DNA from: Flavimobilis massiliensis
Lineage (GTDB): Bacteria > Actinomycetota > Actinomycetes > Actinomycetales > Cellulomonadaceae
Direction of reading: 5' to 3'
Assembly: GCF_900240335.1 (NCBI RefSeq)
Contig: NZ_LT964979.1
Span: 372,001-436,000, forward strand
Length of the DNA: 64,000 nt
Positions 6,992 to 15,964 of this stretch are shown here, in pieces (position 1 is the first letter of the stretch; every line of letters starts with the position of its first letter). Under the pieces are notes generated by a model. The model did not search any database and was not told where the DNA came from. It saw nothing but the letters and a program-made list of their open reading frames with translations. Position numbers and translations under genes: made by a program.

Positions 6992-8175
6992 TGGCTATCG
7001 GTGGGGCGACTGCGGCGCGAGTCGGCATTGCAGTCGCCCAGTCCAAGACGGGCCGGCGCTTGCTGGCCGGGGCGCTCGCCGCTCTGGTGGCGCTGGTACT
7101 GACGCCGGTGATCCTCCTGGTCCTGCTCGTCTCGATCCTGGCCTCGGCGGACACCGCCGAGGCCGAGACGCGCACCGGGTTCATCGCTCCCACCGATAGC
7201 GAGGTGGTGGCCGCGACGAGCGCCTGGTCCAAGCTGTGCCCCGAGAAGCTGGGAGCGAACCTCGACTACCTGCTGGCGACGATCTACGTCGAGACCAACT
7301 GGGACGCAAACTCCGAGCGTGATGGTCGTTTCGGCCTCTCCAACACCACCGAGGAGGAGTGGGCGGGCGCCATGGTGGGACTGGCGGACTCCGATCTTCG
7401 TCGGACGGTGACGAACGAGGCGCCGACCGCATATGTGTGGGGTAAGGCGCAGGACCGTCGCGCCGCCACTCCCGCGATGCACGTTGCGGCGATGATGGAG
7501 ATCATCTGCGCTCATGCTCCGGCGAAGGCTGTCACGACGCGGTCAGCTCAGGCGCAGACAGCCGCGGCGATGGCCGAGCGCGGGATGTCGCCGACGCTCG
7601 TGGACGTCGAACGGACCGCCGACGCCCGGGCGGACTACATCAAGGCAATCGCCGACGCTCTCGACGCCCAGACGGAGTCAACGGGGTCAGGTGACCTGCC
7701 TGACCAGGCCACCTATGCCGAAGGTCTCGGCGCCGACATCGTCGCGGCCGCGCGCAAGTACCTCGGGTTGCCCTACGTGTGGGGCGGAGGCAACATCCAC
7801 GGGCCGACACAGGGAGGGTTCGACTGCTCGGGCCTGACCAGCTACGCCGTCTACGAAGCCTCGGGCGGCAAGGTCGCCCTCGCGCGGACTGCGATCGCCC
7901 AGGGAGGGCAGCATGCCGACGTCTACACCGGTCCCGCCGAGGGACTCGACCTGGACCTCGCCGCACCAGGGGATCTCATCGCCTTCAAGATGAAGGGCAA
8001 CGACCGGCGCGGATCGGGTGACACCGCCTACACCCACATCGGGATCTACGCCGGTGGGGGCCTGATGATCCACGCACCTCGACCCGGCAAGACCGTCGAG
8101 GTCGTCAAGGTCACCGAGTACTGGCTCAACCCGAGCTACGCGCAGAACATCTCCGTGAGAAGGATCGTGCTATGA
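6991..8175 (+). CDS. NlpC/P60 peptidoglycan hydrolase of the T4SS
   Basis: 394-aa VirB1-like wall hydrolase. Residues 24-50 form one membrane helix. Residues about 60-190 resemble a lysozyme-like/transglycosylase region (DYLLATIYVETNWDANSERDGRFGLS, with the E of YVETNWD as possible catalytic acid). Residues 250-394 are an NlpC/P60 peptidase: catalytic C279 in GFDCSGL and H349 in YTHIGIY. It would open the cell wall for the mating channel, as CwlT-type proteins of Gram-positive conjugative elements do. ATG overlaps the upstream stop; the TGA overlaps the next ATG. Confidence 0.85.
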   Translation: MAIGGATAARVGIAVAQSKTGRRLLAGALAALVALVLTPVILLVLLVSILASADTAEAETRTGFIAPTDSEVVAATSAWSKLCPEKLGANLDYLLATIYVETNWDANSERDGRFGLSNTTEEEWAGAMVGLADSDLRRTVTNEAPTAYVWGKAQDRRAATPAMHVAAMMEIICAHAPAKAVTTRSAQAQTAAAMAERGMSPTLVDVERTADARADYIKAIADALDAQTESTGSGDLPDQATYAEGLGADIVAAARKYLGLPYVWGGGNIHGPTQGGFDCSGLTSYAVYEASGGKVALARTAIAQGGQHADVYTGPAEGLDLDLAAPGDLIAFKMKGNDRRGSGDTAYTHIGIYAGGGLMIHAPRPGKTVEVVKVTEYWLNPSYAQNISVRRIVL

Positions 8176-8909
8176 CACTTCGCCGCTTCGTGCCAGTTGC
8201 ACTCGCCACCGCACTGCTGGTCTCGGCATGCGCGCCGTCGAGTCCTGACCCCGGTGGGGCGGGCGCCCCCGCGCCACGTCCCACGGCCTCGGCATCGGGA
8301 GCCTTCCAGCCTCACGGCACCGGCCAGCATGCTCCGTCGGAGGCGCCGAGCGCTGACCCCTCCAGGATCTTCGGCGCTCTGCCGCCGGAGGGGACCTTTC
8401 CCCTGCACCTGCCTGCGCCGGTGACATGGCCCCTGCCCGACCGCTCCCAGCGCTGTGCCGGTGTGGAGTACCCGCGGGACCGTGAGGCCGGATACCGCCA
8501 GCTGGTGAAGTACGACCACCTCGTCGAGGCGATTGTGTGCGACCTGTTCCAGTGGGACACGCGGACCGAGCCTCTGGCAGACCTCGAGGCGCGGGGGCGG
8601 GAGTGGTTCGTTGCCGAGGCCTCCCAGGTGATGCCGCACGAGTACACCTCGCGGTGGGAGGAGCTGGCCGAGGCTGGCACTGTGGCCTACGTCCAGGACT
8701 TCGTCGACTCCACCGAGTGGGGGGCGCCGTCGGACACCGAGTCCAACGGCTACCGCTCGGTCGTCGTGACGGTCCGGCTGCGGGATGCTTCCGGCGCCGA
8801 GCGCGTTGAGCAGTGGGTGGCGTTCCTCACGATGACGACCGTGCGGGCCGAGCGCACCACGAAGTACGCCTACACCGTGGCCACCACGATGAGGCTGGTG
8901 CTCGCGTGA
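8172..8909 (+). CDS. Predicted T4SS lipoprotein
   Basis: 245-aa lipoprotein with signal peptide and lipobox LVSAC (lipidated C20). A Pro/Ser-rich spacer to about residue 75 is followed by a globular domain (YRQLVKYDHLVEAIVCDLFQWDT, then VVVTVRLRDASGAERVEQWV) ending in beta-rich sequence. Position between the wall hydrolase and the pilin-like gene, with ATGA and GTGA overlaps on both sides, places it in the secretion complex on the outer membrane face. No named family recognised. Confidence 0.6.
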   Translation: MTLRRFVPVALATALLVSACAPSSPDPGGAGAPAPRPTASASGAFQPHGTGQHAPSEAPSADPSRIFGALPPEGTFPLHLPAPVTWPLPDRSQRCAGVEYPRDREAGYRQLVKYDHLVEAIVCDLFQWDTRTEPLADLEARGREWFVAEASQVMPHEYTSRWEELAEAGTVAYVQDFVDSTEWGAPSDTESNGYRSVVVTVRLRDASGAERVEQWVAFLTMTTVRAERTTKYAYTVATTMRLVLA

Positions 8910-9295
8910 TCACCCTGGCCGCATCGTTGCCCGCCATCAGCCTCACCCCCGACAGCGCCTGGGTCAGCGAGATTCCCTTCCTGCGTAACCTCGCCGGCGG
9001 CGTCTACGCCGCGGGCCTGGTCATCGCGGTGATCGCCCTCGTGATCACCGTGGTCGTCGTGGGCCTGGTCAAGAGCGGCTTGGTCCGCGCCGATCTCGAT
9101 CCGCGGCACGTCGCAGGAGTCGTCATCTCCGCGATCGCACTCGGAGCGGTGTCGGGCCTGGTGGGGCTGAGCCTGGGAAAGTTCTCGATCCCCGAGTTCG
9201 GCTCAGGACTCAAAGCGCCCAGGCCGCCGCTCATCGAGGTCGAGGAACCCAACCGTGACTGCCCACCGTTCGCGTTCCCTGGGCTCATCTGCTGA
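8906..9295 (+). CDS. Two-TM pilin-like T4SS protein (copy 1)
   Basis: 129-aa protein with two hydrophobic helices near residues 33-56 and 70-92, a layout like VirB2-type subunits. The motif FLRNLAGGVYAAGLV is shared with the 104-aa protein at 9952-10266 (FLRNVGGGTITATLV), so the two are paralogues. GTG start overlaps the lipoprotein stop. Its end overlaps by 11 bp the end of the antisense gene 9285-9869. Role in the channel is inferred. Confidence 0.55.
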   Translation: MITLAASLPAISLTPDSAWVSEIPFLRNLAGGVYAAGLVIAVIALVITVVVVGLVKSGLVRADLDPRHVAGVVISAIALGAVSGLVGLSLGKFSIPEFGSGLKAPRPPLIEVEEPNRDCPPFAFPGLIC

Positions 9296-9869
9296 CGTCG
9301 TGGGCCTCATGGGCTCTGGCCCAGTCCGGCGCCTGGGGGAGCCATAGCCGGTTGATGTCGTCCAAGATCCTCGCGAGGTCGACGACGGCCTGACGAAGCT
9401 CGGCGACGGCGACCACACGGCCGAGGTGAGGGTTCCCGTCCGTCGACTTCCTCCTGCGGTACGCCGGGAGCTCGCGGTGCATGAAGATCTCCCGGTCGGC
9501 GCGCACCGTCCAGATCGAATGGGCGATTTCGTCGCGCAGGTTGACGAGCCCGTGGAGCCGCTCGAGAACCGCAGCGACCTCCACTGCAGCGCCAGCAGAT
9601 GAGGAAGGAAATCCTGAGCTGCGTACGGCCCTGATGAGCGTGTACAAGGACTCGCCACGCAGGGAGCGGGGAGTGGCGCCGTCGGGGCCCGTCGCGGGAA
9701 CGTGCTTGGGTCCCAGCGCGTCGACGAGGAAGCCGAGCCGGTCCTCCACATGTGCGAACAGGGCACTGAGGCGCCCGCGGAGCGCCCAGGCGTCTTCGGG
9801 AATCGGCCCGAAGATGCCCAGGGGCAGGCCAAAGGCATCGGTGGGCGGGGCCGTGGGGAGCTCGGTCAT
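9285..9869 (-). CDS. HEPN-motif protein inserted in the T4SS operon
   Basis: 194-aa protein, the only minus-strand gene inside the secretion operon. The start is MTELPTAPPTDAFGLPLG (ATG at 9867-9869). It is mainly helical, and residues 110-117 read NLRDEIAH: R112-x4-H117 fits the catalytic RX4-6H of HEPN ribonucleases. No signal peptide or TM. HEPN proteins are frequent in toxin-antitoxin and abortive infection systems; here no obvious antitoxin partner is next to it. The function is therefore inferred from one motif plus its odd position. Confidence 0.45.
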   Translation of the reverse strand: MTELPTAPPTDAFGLPLGIFGPIPEDAWALRGRLSALFAHVEDRLGFLVDALGPKHVPATGPDGATPRSLRGESLYTLIRAVRSSGFPSSSAGAAVEVAAVLERLHGLVNLRDEIAHSIWTVRADREIFMHRELPAYRRRKSTDGNPHLGRVVAVAELRQAVVDLARILDDINRLWLPQAPDWARAHEAHDVSR

Positions 9870-9951
9870 GCGCCGAGAGTATCGACCTCGGCGCGAGGTC
9901 GATATGGCGCGCGCAAGAAGGTGTTCATTCACCTCACACAGGGAGCCCTTC

Positions 9952-10266
9952 ATGCTCACTCGTCTCTCGGACCTCACGGTCCTCGCCGACAAGCTCGACC
10001 CGGGCGTCAAGCCCAACTGGACGTTCTTCCCGTTCATGGGGTTCCTGCGCAACGTGGGCGGTGGCACGATCACGGCGACTCTGGTGGTGTCCGTGATCGT
10101 GCTCGTCATCGCTATCGGGCTGCTCGTCATCGGGAAGTCGTCGGGCTCGAACAAGCTCTCGGACAAGAGCGCATCGGTCCTGCTGTGGGTGATCGGCGGT
10201 GCGGCGCTGATCGGCTCGGCGTCTGGCCTCATCGCGTGGGGCGCAAACCTCGACCTGGGCTTCTGA
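9952..10266 (+). CDS. Two-TM pilin-like T4SS protein (copy 2)
   Basis: 104-aa protein with helices near residues 40-63 and 76-96. Shares FLRN-x-GGG with the protein at 8906-9295. The start is ATG at 9952 with ACAGGGAG upstream; the longer open frame upstream overlaps the antisense gene and is not credible. The VirB6-like gene begins 2 bp after its stop. Probably a membrane or pilus subunit of the mating channel. Confidence 0.6.
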   Translation: MLTRLSDLTVLADKLDPGVKPNWTFFPFMGFLRNVGGGTITATLVVSVIVLVIAIGLLVIGKSSGSNKLSDKSASVLLWVIGGAALIGSASGLIAWGANLDLGF

Positions 10267-10267
10267 C

Positions 10268-11209
10268 ATGTGCTCGCCTCTGGACACGTTCTGCAAGGCC
10301 GACGAGTGGCTGACCTCCAAGCTCACCGGGATGATCGAGTCGGCGTGGGGCATGGTGCACGCCGCGTTCGTGTCCACGGGGCTCTCTGACAGCGCGTGGA
10401 GCGCCGCGACGTTCTTCACCAACCGGTTCGTTGCGATCCTCATGTTCGCGACGGTCGCGGCGGCCATGGTGAAGATCATCATGGCGATGGTCCGGGGCAG
10501 GCCCAAGGAGGTGTGGCCGGCGCTGCTGGCCGCCTTCCTAGCGTGGCCTGTGACGGCCACTGCCGTCTGGCTGGCGATCCGCTTCTCGGCCGCGATCGAC
10601 AAGCTCACCGCCGCGATGCTCGTCGATGACAAGGGCAGCGATGCGCTCTCGCGCGTCTTCCTGGCGATGACGCTCCTCGACAAGTCGGTCCCGTTCATGG
10701 ACCCGACGTCGATCTCGATGAAGTACTCCTCTTCGACCTTCGTCTTCGCGCTGCTGGCGATGGTGATCTGGGTGGTCTCGTTGGTGCTCACCCTGGTGCT
10801 CCAGTTCCGCAACTTCGCGCTTCTCGTCCTCATCGCGTTTGCGCCTGTGGCTTGGATGCTCCTCCCGGCGGAGACGACTCGGGCGTGGATCAAGGCGTGG
10901 ACGCAGATGACGCTCGCGCTCATCCTGGCCAAGCCGGTGGCCGCCGTGGTGCTCATGCTCGCCAGCGAGATCATGGACCGCACCTCGACGGAGGGCTGGT
11001 CGGCGGTGCTGACCGGGCTGGTCGGGCTCGTCGTGGCGTGCGCGAGTCCGGCAGGGACCCTGGCCCTGGTGCGGTTCGCGGGCGTGCACACGGCCTCGGA
11101 GGCCGACGGGGCCGCGACGGCCGGCATGCGCAACACCAACCGCAGCGCGATGAAGACCTATCAGGGCGGTCGGGCCGCCGTGCGCAACGTCAAGACGCTG
11201 GCGCGGTGA
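10268..11209 (+). CDS. VirB6/TrbL-like channel protein
   Basis: 313-aa polytopic membrane protein with about six to seven hydrophobic stretches (for example FVAILMFATVAAAMVKIIMA, ALLVLIAFAPVAWMLLP, and VLTGLVGLVVACASPAG). Topology and placement between pilin-like and ATPase genes fit VirB6/TrbL proteins, which form the inner-membrane channel. The C terminus is a basic cytoplasmic tail (GMRNTNRSAMKTYQGGRAAV). Five bases separate it from the next gene. Confidence 0.75.
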   Translation: MCSPLDTFCKADEWLTSKLTGMIESAWGMVHAAFVSTGLSDSAWSAATFFTNRFVAILMFATVAAAMVKIIMAMVRGRPKEVWPALLAAFLAWPVTATAVWLAIRFSAAIDKLTAAMLVDDKGSDALSRVFLAMTLLDKSVPFMDPTSISMKYSSSTFVFALLAMVIWVVSLVLTLVLQFRNFALLVLIAFAPVAWMLLPAETTRAWIKAWTQMTLALILAKPVAAVVLMLASEIMDRTSTEGWSAVLTGLVGLVVACASPAGTLALVRFAGVHTASEADGAATAGMRNTNRSAMKTYQGGRAAVRNVKTLAR

Positions 11210-11214
11210 GGTAG

Positions 11215-12696
11215 ATGGGCATCTACCTCGAGCGGGCGAGCTTTCCGCGCTTGGAGCGGTCTGGGTACCTGTTCGGCCTCAGCGTCGGGCAGCTGGCCTG
11301 GATCGGTTCGGGGATCGGCGTGCTCATGAGCTCGTTCATGACCCAGAACGGTGGCGCGATCGCGCGCGGACTGCTCCTGAGCATGCCGATGGTCCTCTTC
11401 GGTGTGCTCTCTATTCGTCGCCGCCCGTTGGTGCGGCTTGCAGCAGATCAAGGGGTGTGGCAGATGAGACGACTTCTGGGTCAGACGCGATGGAGGGTCT
11501 CCCCGGAGAAGCCCAGGGACGCCTACGACATGCCGGTGCCCGGCGCGGCTGGGGCCCGCATGAAGGTCCTGGAATCAGCGTTCGGCGCCGGCGCTATCTT
11601 GTGGGACGCCCGTACTCGTTGGGCTACGGCCGTGGTGCGGTGCACGACGACGAGCTTCACGCTGGCCTCGGACGACGAGTGGGCCAGGCGCGCTGCGGGA
11701 TACTCCGACGTGCTCGCCCAGCTGGTCACCCACGACGGCGTCGTGCGCGTGGCCACGCACGCTCGGACCATCCCGGCAGCGGCTGCTGCGGCAGCGAACT
11801 ACTACGCGACGACGAGCGCGGCGCGCGGCGCAGGCGCGGACGCCTCGCCGTGGGCCCACGAGGCGTATCGGGCGGTGCTCGAGCACGTTTCCGCCTCTGG
11901 GGAGGCCCAGATGGTCTCCCGCGACGTCCTGGTGACGTTGACGATCGACACCACCGCCGTGCGGGACAGGATCAAGGACGGCGGCGGTGGATCTCGCGGC
12001 ATTTCGTTCGTTCTGGCCCAGGAGGTTGCCGCGCTCGGCGCGCTCCTGGAAGCGGCCGGTGCCGAGACGGCTGAGTGGCTGGACGCAGCCGAGGTCGACG
12101 AAGCGGTTCGGCTGGCCTACGACCCGTCCTCGATCGACGTGCTCGCCCAGCGGCGCGCCGCTGGGATGCGACCTGTTCCCGCAGGCTCGGCCGGCCCCGT
12201 GCGCCTCATCGAGCACGCCGACCACCTGGTGACCGACGACGCGTGGCACAAGGTGTTCTGGATCGCCGAGTGGCCTCGCGCCGACGTCGAGGTCGGGTTC
12301 CTCAAGAACCTCATCTGCCAGGGCTCCTACGCCCACACGTTGACCTGCGTCATGACGCCCGTGCCGATCGACAAGGCCCTGCGCGGCATGGGTTCGGCCC
12401 GCGTGGGTCTCAACTCGCGCCTGACGATGAACGTCAAGCTCGACCGGCACATCTCCGCCGAGCTGCGTGCCGAGGAGCGCGACCTGGAAGAGCGCGAGGA
12501 GGAACTCACCTCCGGCGGGGTGGAGGTCGCCTTCACCGGGTACATCACCGTGACCGCTCCCGACGAGGCCGCCCTGGGCGCGGCTCAGGGGACCGCGCGG
12601 ATCGCCGCGTCTCTCCTCGACTTGCGTGTCCTGCGGGGCCAACAGGCGGCCGCCTTCGCTGCGGCGTCCCTGCCGCTGGGTTGGGGGCTGCGATGA
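11215..12696 (+). CDS. SCO6880-family T4SS protein
   Basis: 493-aa protein matching the actinobacterial SCO6880 family in length and opening (YLERASFPRLERSGYLFGLS). Two hydrophobic helices lie near residues 20-65, like PrgI/VirB3 proteins. The rest is soluble and resembles the N-terminal region of VirB4-type proteins without a Walker A. It likely anchors the VirB4 ATPase encoded next, whose ATG overlaps its stop. Confidence 0.75.
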   Translation: MGIYLERASFPRLERSGYLFGLSVGQLAWIGSGIGVLMSSFMTQNGGAIARGLLLSMPMVLFGVLSIRRRPLVRLAADQGVWQMRRLLGQTRWRVSPEKPRDAYDMPVPGAAGARMKVLESAFGAGAILWDARTRWATAVVRCTTTSFTLASDDEWARRAAGYSDVLAQLVTHDGVVRVATHARTIPAAAAAAANYYATTSAARGAGADASPWAHEAYRAVLEHVSASGEAQMVSRDVLVTLTIDTTAVRDRIKDGGGGSRGISFVLAQEVAALGALLEAAGAETAEWLDAAEVDEAVRLAYDPSSIDVLAQRRAAGMRPVPAGSAGPVRLIEHADHLVTDDAWHKVFWIAEWPRADVEVGFLKNLICQGSYAHTLTCVMTPVPIDKALRGMGSARVGLNSRLTMNVKLDRHISAELRAEERDLEEREEELTSGGVEVAFTGYITVTAPDEAALGAAQGTARIAASLLDLRVLRGQQAAAFAAASLPLGWGLR

Positions 12697-14156
12697 AGGA
12701 GGCGCCCGTCGGACAGGTCCTGGGGACCCGCCCCGCTATGGAGAGTCGCGCGCAGCGCAAGGCGCGTCGTGCGCTCGAGCGCGAGGTGACCCGGGCCGCG
12801 CGCGCCGCGATGCCGGCACCTGAGGTCGAGGTCGACGACATGCCACGCTCGACGACGGGCGCGTGGGGATCGAGGACGGCTGGCATGTGGGGGCCCGCGG
12901 CACCGGCCCTTCCCTCGCACCGGACCACGTCCCCGCGGCTCGGACTGGCCACGCCGATGCTTGCCGAGTCAGGTCTGGGCCACCGCGGGGCGATCATCGG
13001 GATCGACGTGGAGTCCGGGTCGCTGTTCGCCCTGGACCCCTGGGAGCTCTACCGGGCCGGTCTCATCACGGGCACCTCGCTGCTGTGCATCGGCAACGTG
13101 GGCACCGGAAAGTCCACGACCAACAAGGCGCTCGCCTCACGGCTGATCGCTCTGGGCCGCAAGGTCGCCGTGGCCTCCGACCCCAAGGCCGAGTGGGTGC
13201 CGGTGGCGCGCGCCGTCGGCAACGCCGGCGTCGTCGAGATCGGGCCAGGGCGCCCAGGACGCGTCAACATCCTCGACGCCGGCCCCCGTGCGCTCGACGT
13301 CGACGATGCCGCGTGGGCGCAGATCGCCTTCCAGCGCAGGCGCACCACGGTCGCAGCAGTTCTGTCCCAGCTGCGGGGCGGGGAGCGCATGAACCCCTTC
13401 GAGAACACCGCTCTCGACCTGGCCCTCGACGACGTCGGACGGCGCATCACGAGCCCCGTTGTCGCCGACCTGTCCGCGGCGCTGCTCAACCCCGACCAGG
13501 AGGCTCGCGCGATCGTGGGCGACTCCGGTGCAGCCCTGGCCCTCACTCTGCGTCGGCTGGTCTCCGGAGATCTCGCCGGGATGTTCGACGCGCCCTCGAC
13601 CGCCGTCTTGGACCCGGCGATGCGGATGTTCGTCTTCGACACCTCGGCGCTGCTGAGCTCGTCGGCAGATGCTCTCGCGATCGCCTCGACGATCACCTCC
13701 GCGTGGCTTAACTACGTCATCCACGACAAGACCTCGAAGGACTTCTGGATGATCGTGCAGGAGGAGGGGTGGAGCGCGATGCGCGACCCCAAGACCGTCG
13801 AGCAGATGGATGAGCGCGTTCGGATGGCCGGGGAGTGGGGCATCGCGAACATGCTCATCATGCACGAGCTCAAGGACCTCGACATGATCGGCCCGCCCGA
13901 CTCCCCGCAGCGCAACCAGGCGCTCGGCCTCATGAGCAAGGCGCAGGTCAAGATCATCCACCGCCAGGCCGCCGAGACGCTGCCCGCGCTGGCGGCGACC
14001 CTCGGGCTCACCGAGCGTGAGCGTGACGTCGTCGCCCACCTTCCCCAGGGGCATGCGCTGTGGAAGATCGGCTCGGGCCGCAGCTACCGCGTCCGCACCC
14101 TCATCACCGCCGTCGACGCCAGCGTCTTCGACACCAGCGCAAGGAGAGCCGGATGA
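12693..14156 (+). CDS. VirB4-like T4SS ATPase
   Basis: 487-aa ATPase that would energise the conjugation channel. Walker A is GNVGTGKST at residues 134-142 and Walker B-like FWMIVQEEGW is near 351. The N-terminal 70 residues are basic and probably flexible. The start ATG at 12693 overlaps the SCO6880 stop; the frame is open far upstream but that is a shadow. It is shorter than classical VirB4 (about 800 aa); in this operon type the missing N-terminal half is supplied by the SCO6880 protein. Confidence 0.82.
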   Translation: MKEAPVGQVLGTRPAMESRAQRKARRALEREVTRAARAAMPAPEVEVDDMPRSTTGAWGSRTAGMWGPAAPALPSHRTTSPRLGLATPMLAESGLGHRGAIIGIDVESGSLFALDPWELYRAGLITGTSLLCIGNVGTGKSTTNKALASRLIALGRKVAVASDPKAEWVPVARAVGNAGVVEIGPGRPGRVNILDAGPRALDVDDAAWAQIAFQRRRTTVAAVLSQLRGGERMNPFENTALDLALDDVGRRITSPVVADLSAALLNPDQEARAIVGDSGAALALTLRRLVSGDLAGMFDAPSTAVLDPAMRMFVFDTSALLSSSADALAIASTITSAWLNYVIHDKTSKDFWMIVQEEGWSAMRDPKTVEQMDERVRMAGEWGIANMLIMHELKDLDMIGPPDSPQRNQALGLMSKAQVKIIHRQAAETLPALAATLGLTERERDVVAHLPQGHALWKIGSGRSYRVRTLITAVDASVFDTSARRAG

Positions 14157-15964
14157 CTTCCCCGACCACCACCAACGAGAAGCTCGTGGGCGTCGCCGCC
14201 AGCGCGCTTGGCGCCGGCATGGCGATCACCGGCATCGGCGCGCTCGGCGTGCGTGCAGCGTGCGGGGAGCTGCCGACCGAGGTCAACGCGATCGCGGGCC
14301 TGGGGTACCTGGCGACGTGGAACGCCGAGCTGTTTGGCGCGACGTCCGCGGGGTGCACCGCGCCTCAGGTGCCCATGCGCATCGTGGTCGCCGCCGTCCT
14401 GCTCGGACTGGGAGCCCTGGCCGCCTGGGCGCTGGTGCGACGGCGCGACCACAAGCTCTCCGACGCCTACCTGCGCTCACAGATCCTCGCGCGCCGCGAG
14501 GTGGCCGCGCGCCGGGAGGTCAACCGCATCCAGGGTCCGAAGGTCACGTGCGAGCGCGGGGCGCAGGTGCGCCCGACGCTCGTGCTCACCCGCAAGATCG
14601 AGGCGGGCGACGTCGCCTGGTACCTCGGCACGAGTCAGGGTGCGGAGGTGTGGATCTGCATGGAGGACGCCGTCCTCATCATCGGTCCGCCCCGCTCGGG
14701 CAAGGGCTTTCGCATCCTGACCTCAGCGATCGTCGAGGCGCCCGGGGCCGTGGTAACGACGAGCTCGCGCGGGGACAACATGGAGGCAACGATCATGGCC
14801 CGCGCGGCCAAGGGGCCCGTGTACCTCTTCGACCCGGAGAAGGTCACCAGCCGCACCACCACGATCCGGTGGTCGCCGATCCGGGGGTGTGAGGACGCGA
14901 CCGTGGCCAAGCGTCGTGCCGGGGTGCTCGTGGCCGGCACCGGCCTGGGAGACGGGCAGAACAAGGAGTGGGCGGGCAAGGCCGCCGACATCATGCAGTG
15001 CCTCCTGCACGCTGCCGCCGTCGCAGGCGTGTCGATCTCCGAGCTGCACACCTGGACGAAGTCGCCCGTGCGAGCCAGGGCGGCTGTGGCGATCTTGGAG
15101 ACCCAGTCCGCGCTCGGCTGGGCGCCGATGCTCCAGTCGGTGCTAGACGAGGAGCCCAAGAGCCGGGACTCGAAGTGGTTCGGCGTCTCTTCGGCGCTGT
15201 CCGCACTCGATGACCCCGAGGTGCGCGCGCTGTTCGACGTCGCCCCAGGGGAGGGGCAGTTCGACCCGGAGGACTTCCTGCGCCGTTCGGGGACGCTCTA
15301 CCTGTGCGCGCCGCTCAAGCAGTCGGTCAGCGCCCCGGGCGGGGTCGGGATCTTCTTCTCCCTGCTGCTCGACGACATCGCCGCGGCCGCGCACGTCCTC
15401 GCGCTGCGCTCGCCGGGCGGACGGCTCGACCCGCCGTGCGCATTCATCTTGGACGAGATCGCCAACATCCATCCCTGGGGCGGTCTGCCCGGGGCGATGG
15501 CCGCCGGCTCGGGTGAGGGCTTGCAGGTCGTGGCCGTCTTCCAGTCCCGCAACCAGGCCCGGGAGGGCTGGGGTCAGAACGGTGAGGGAACCATCTGGGA
15601 ATCGGCCACGCGCAAGGTCCTTCTGGGCGGGGCCGCCGACGCCTCCGACCTGCGGGGTCTGGCTCACCTGCTCGGCGTTCGCCAGGAGACCGAGCTGTCC
15701 CGCTCGTGGGCGGCAGGTCAGGACGCCTCTCACTCCGAGCAGCTGCGCGAACGCCCGGTGCTCTCCCTGGACGAGCTGCGCCGTCTTCCCGAAGGCAACG
15801 CCCTACTGGTCGCAGGCCGCGCACGGCCCATGCTCGTCGACCTCGTCCCGTGGACCGAGCGGTCCTACGCCGCGGCGATCCACGCGTCCAAGAAGTGGCA
15901 CAAGGACCGTCCCGGAGATCCGGTGCGGCTCGGTCCCACCTACACCGGCAAGGAGGCAGCGTGA
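14153..15964 (+). CDS. VirD4/TraG-type coupling protein
   Basis: 603-aa coupling ATPase that links the DNA substrate to the channel. Two N-terminal membrane helices (residues about 10-35 and 78-97), Walker A GPPRSGKG at 178-185, and Walker B CAFILDEIANI with D434/E435. The region after Walker B (QVVAVFQSRNQAREGWG) is the usual TraG motif with conserved glutamine. ATG overlaps the VirB4 stop and AAGGAG lies upstream. The matching relaxase is not in the window. Confidence 0.88.
   Translation: MTSPTTTNEKLVGVAASALGAGMAITGIGALGVRAACGELPTEVNAIAGLGYLATWNAELFGATSAGCTAPQVPMRIVVAAVLLGLGALAAWALVRRRDHKLSDAYLRSQILARREVAARREVNRIQGPKVTCERGAQVRPTLVLTRKIEAGDVAWYLGTSQGAEVWICMEDAVLIIGPPRSGKGFRILTSAIVEAPGAVVTTSSRGDNMEATIMARAAKGPVYLFDPEKVTSRTTTIRWSPIRGCEDATVAKRRAGVLVAGTGLGDGQNKEWAGKAADIMQCLLHAAAVAGVSISELHTWTKSPVRARAAVAILETQSALGWAPMLQSVLDEEPKSRDSKWFGVSSALSALDDPEVRALFDVAPGEGQFDPEDFLRRSGTLYLCAPLKQSVSAPGGVGIFFSLLLDDIAAAAHVLALRSPGGRLDPPCAFILDEIANIHPWGGLPGAMAAGSGEGLQVVAVFQSRNQAREGWGQNGEGTIWESATRKVLLGGAADASDLRGLAHLLGVRQETELSRSWAAGQDASHSEQLRERPVLSLDELRRLPEGNALLVAGRARPMLVDLVPWTERSYAAAIHASKKWHKDRPGDPVRLGPTYTGKEAA

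Noticed and set aside
12075..12692. N-terminal extension of the VirB4 frame
   Set aside because: Overlaps the SCO6880 gene in another frame, is Arg/Pro-rich, and the overlapping ATG at 12693 is a normal start.
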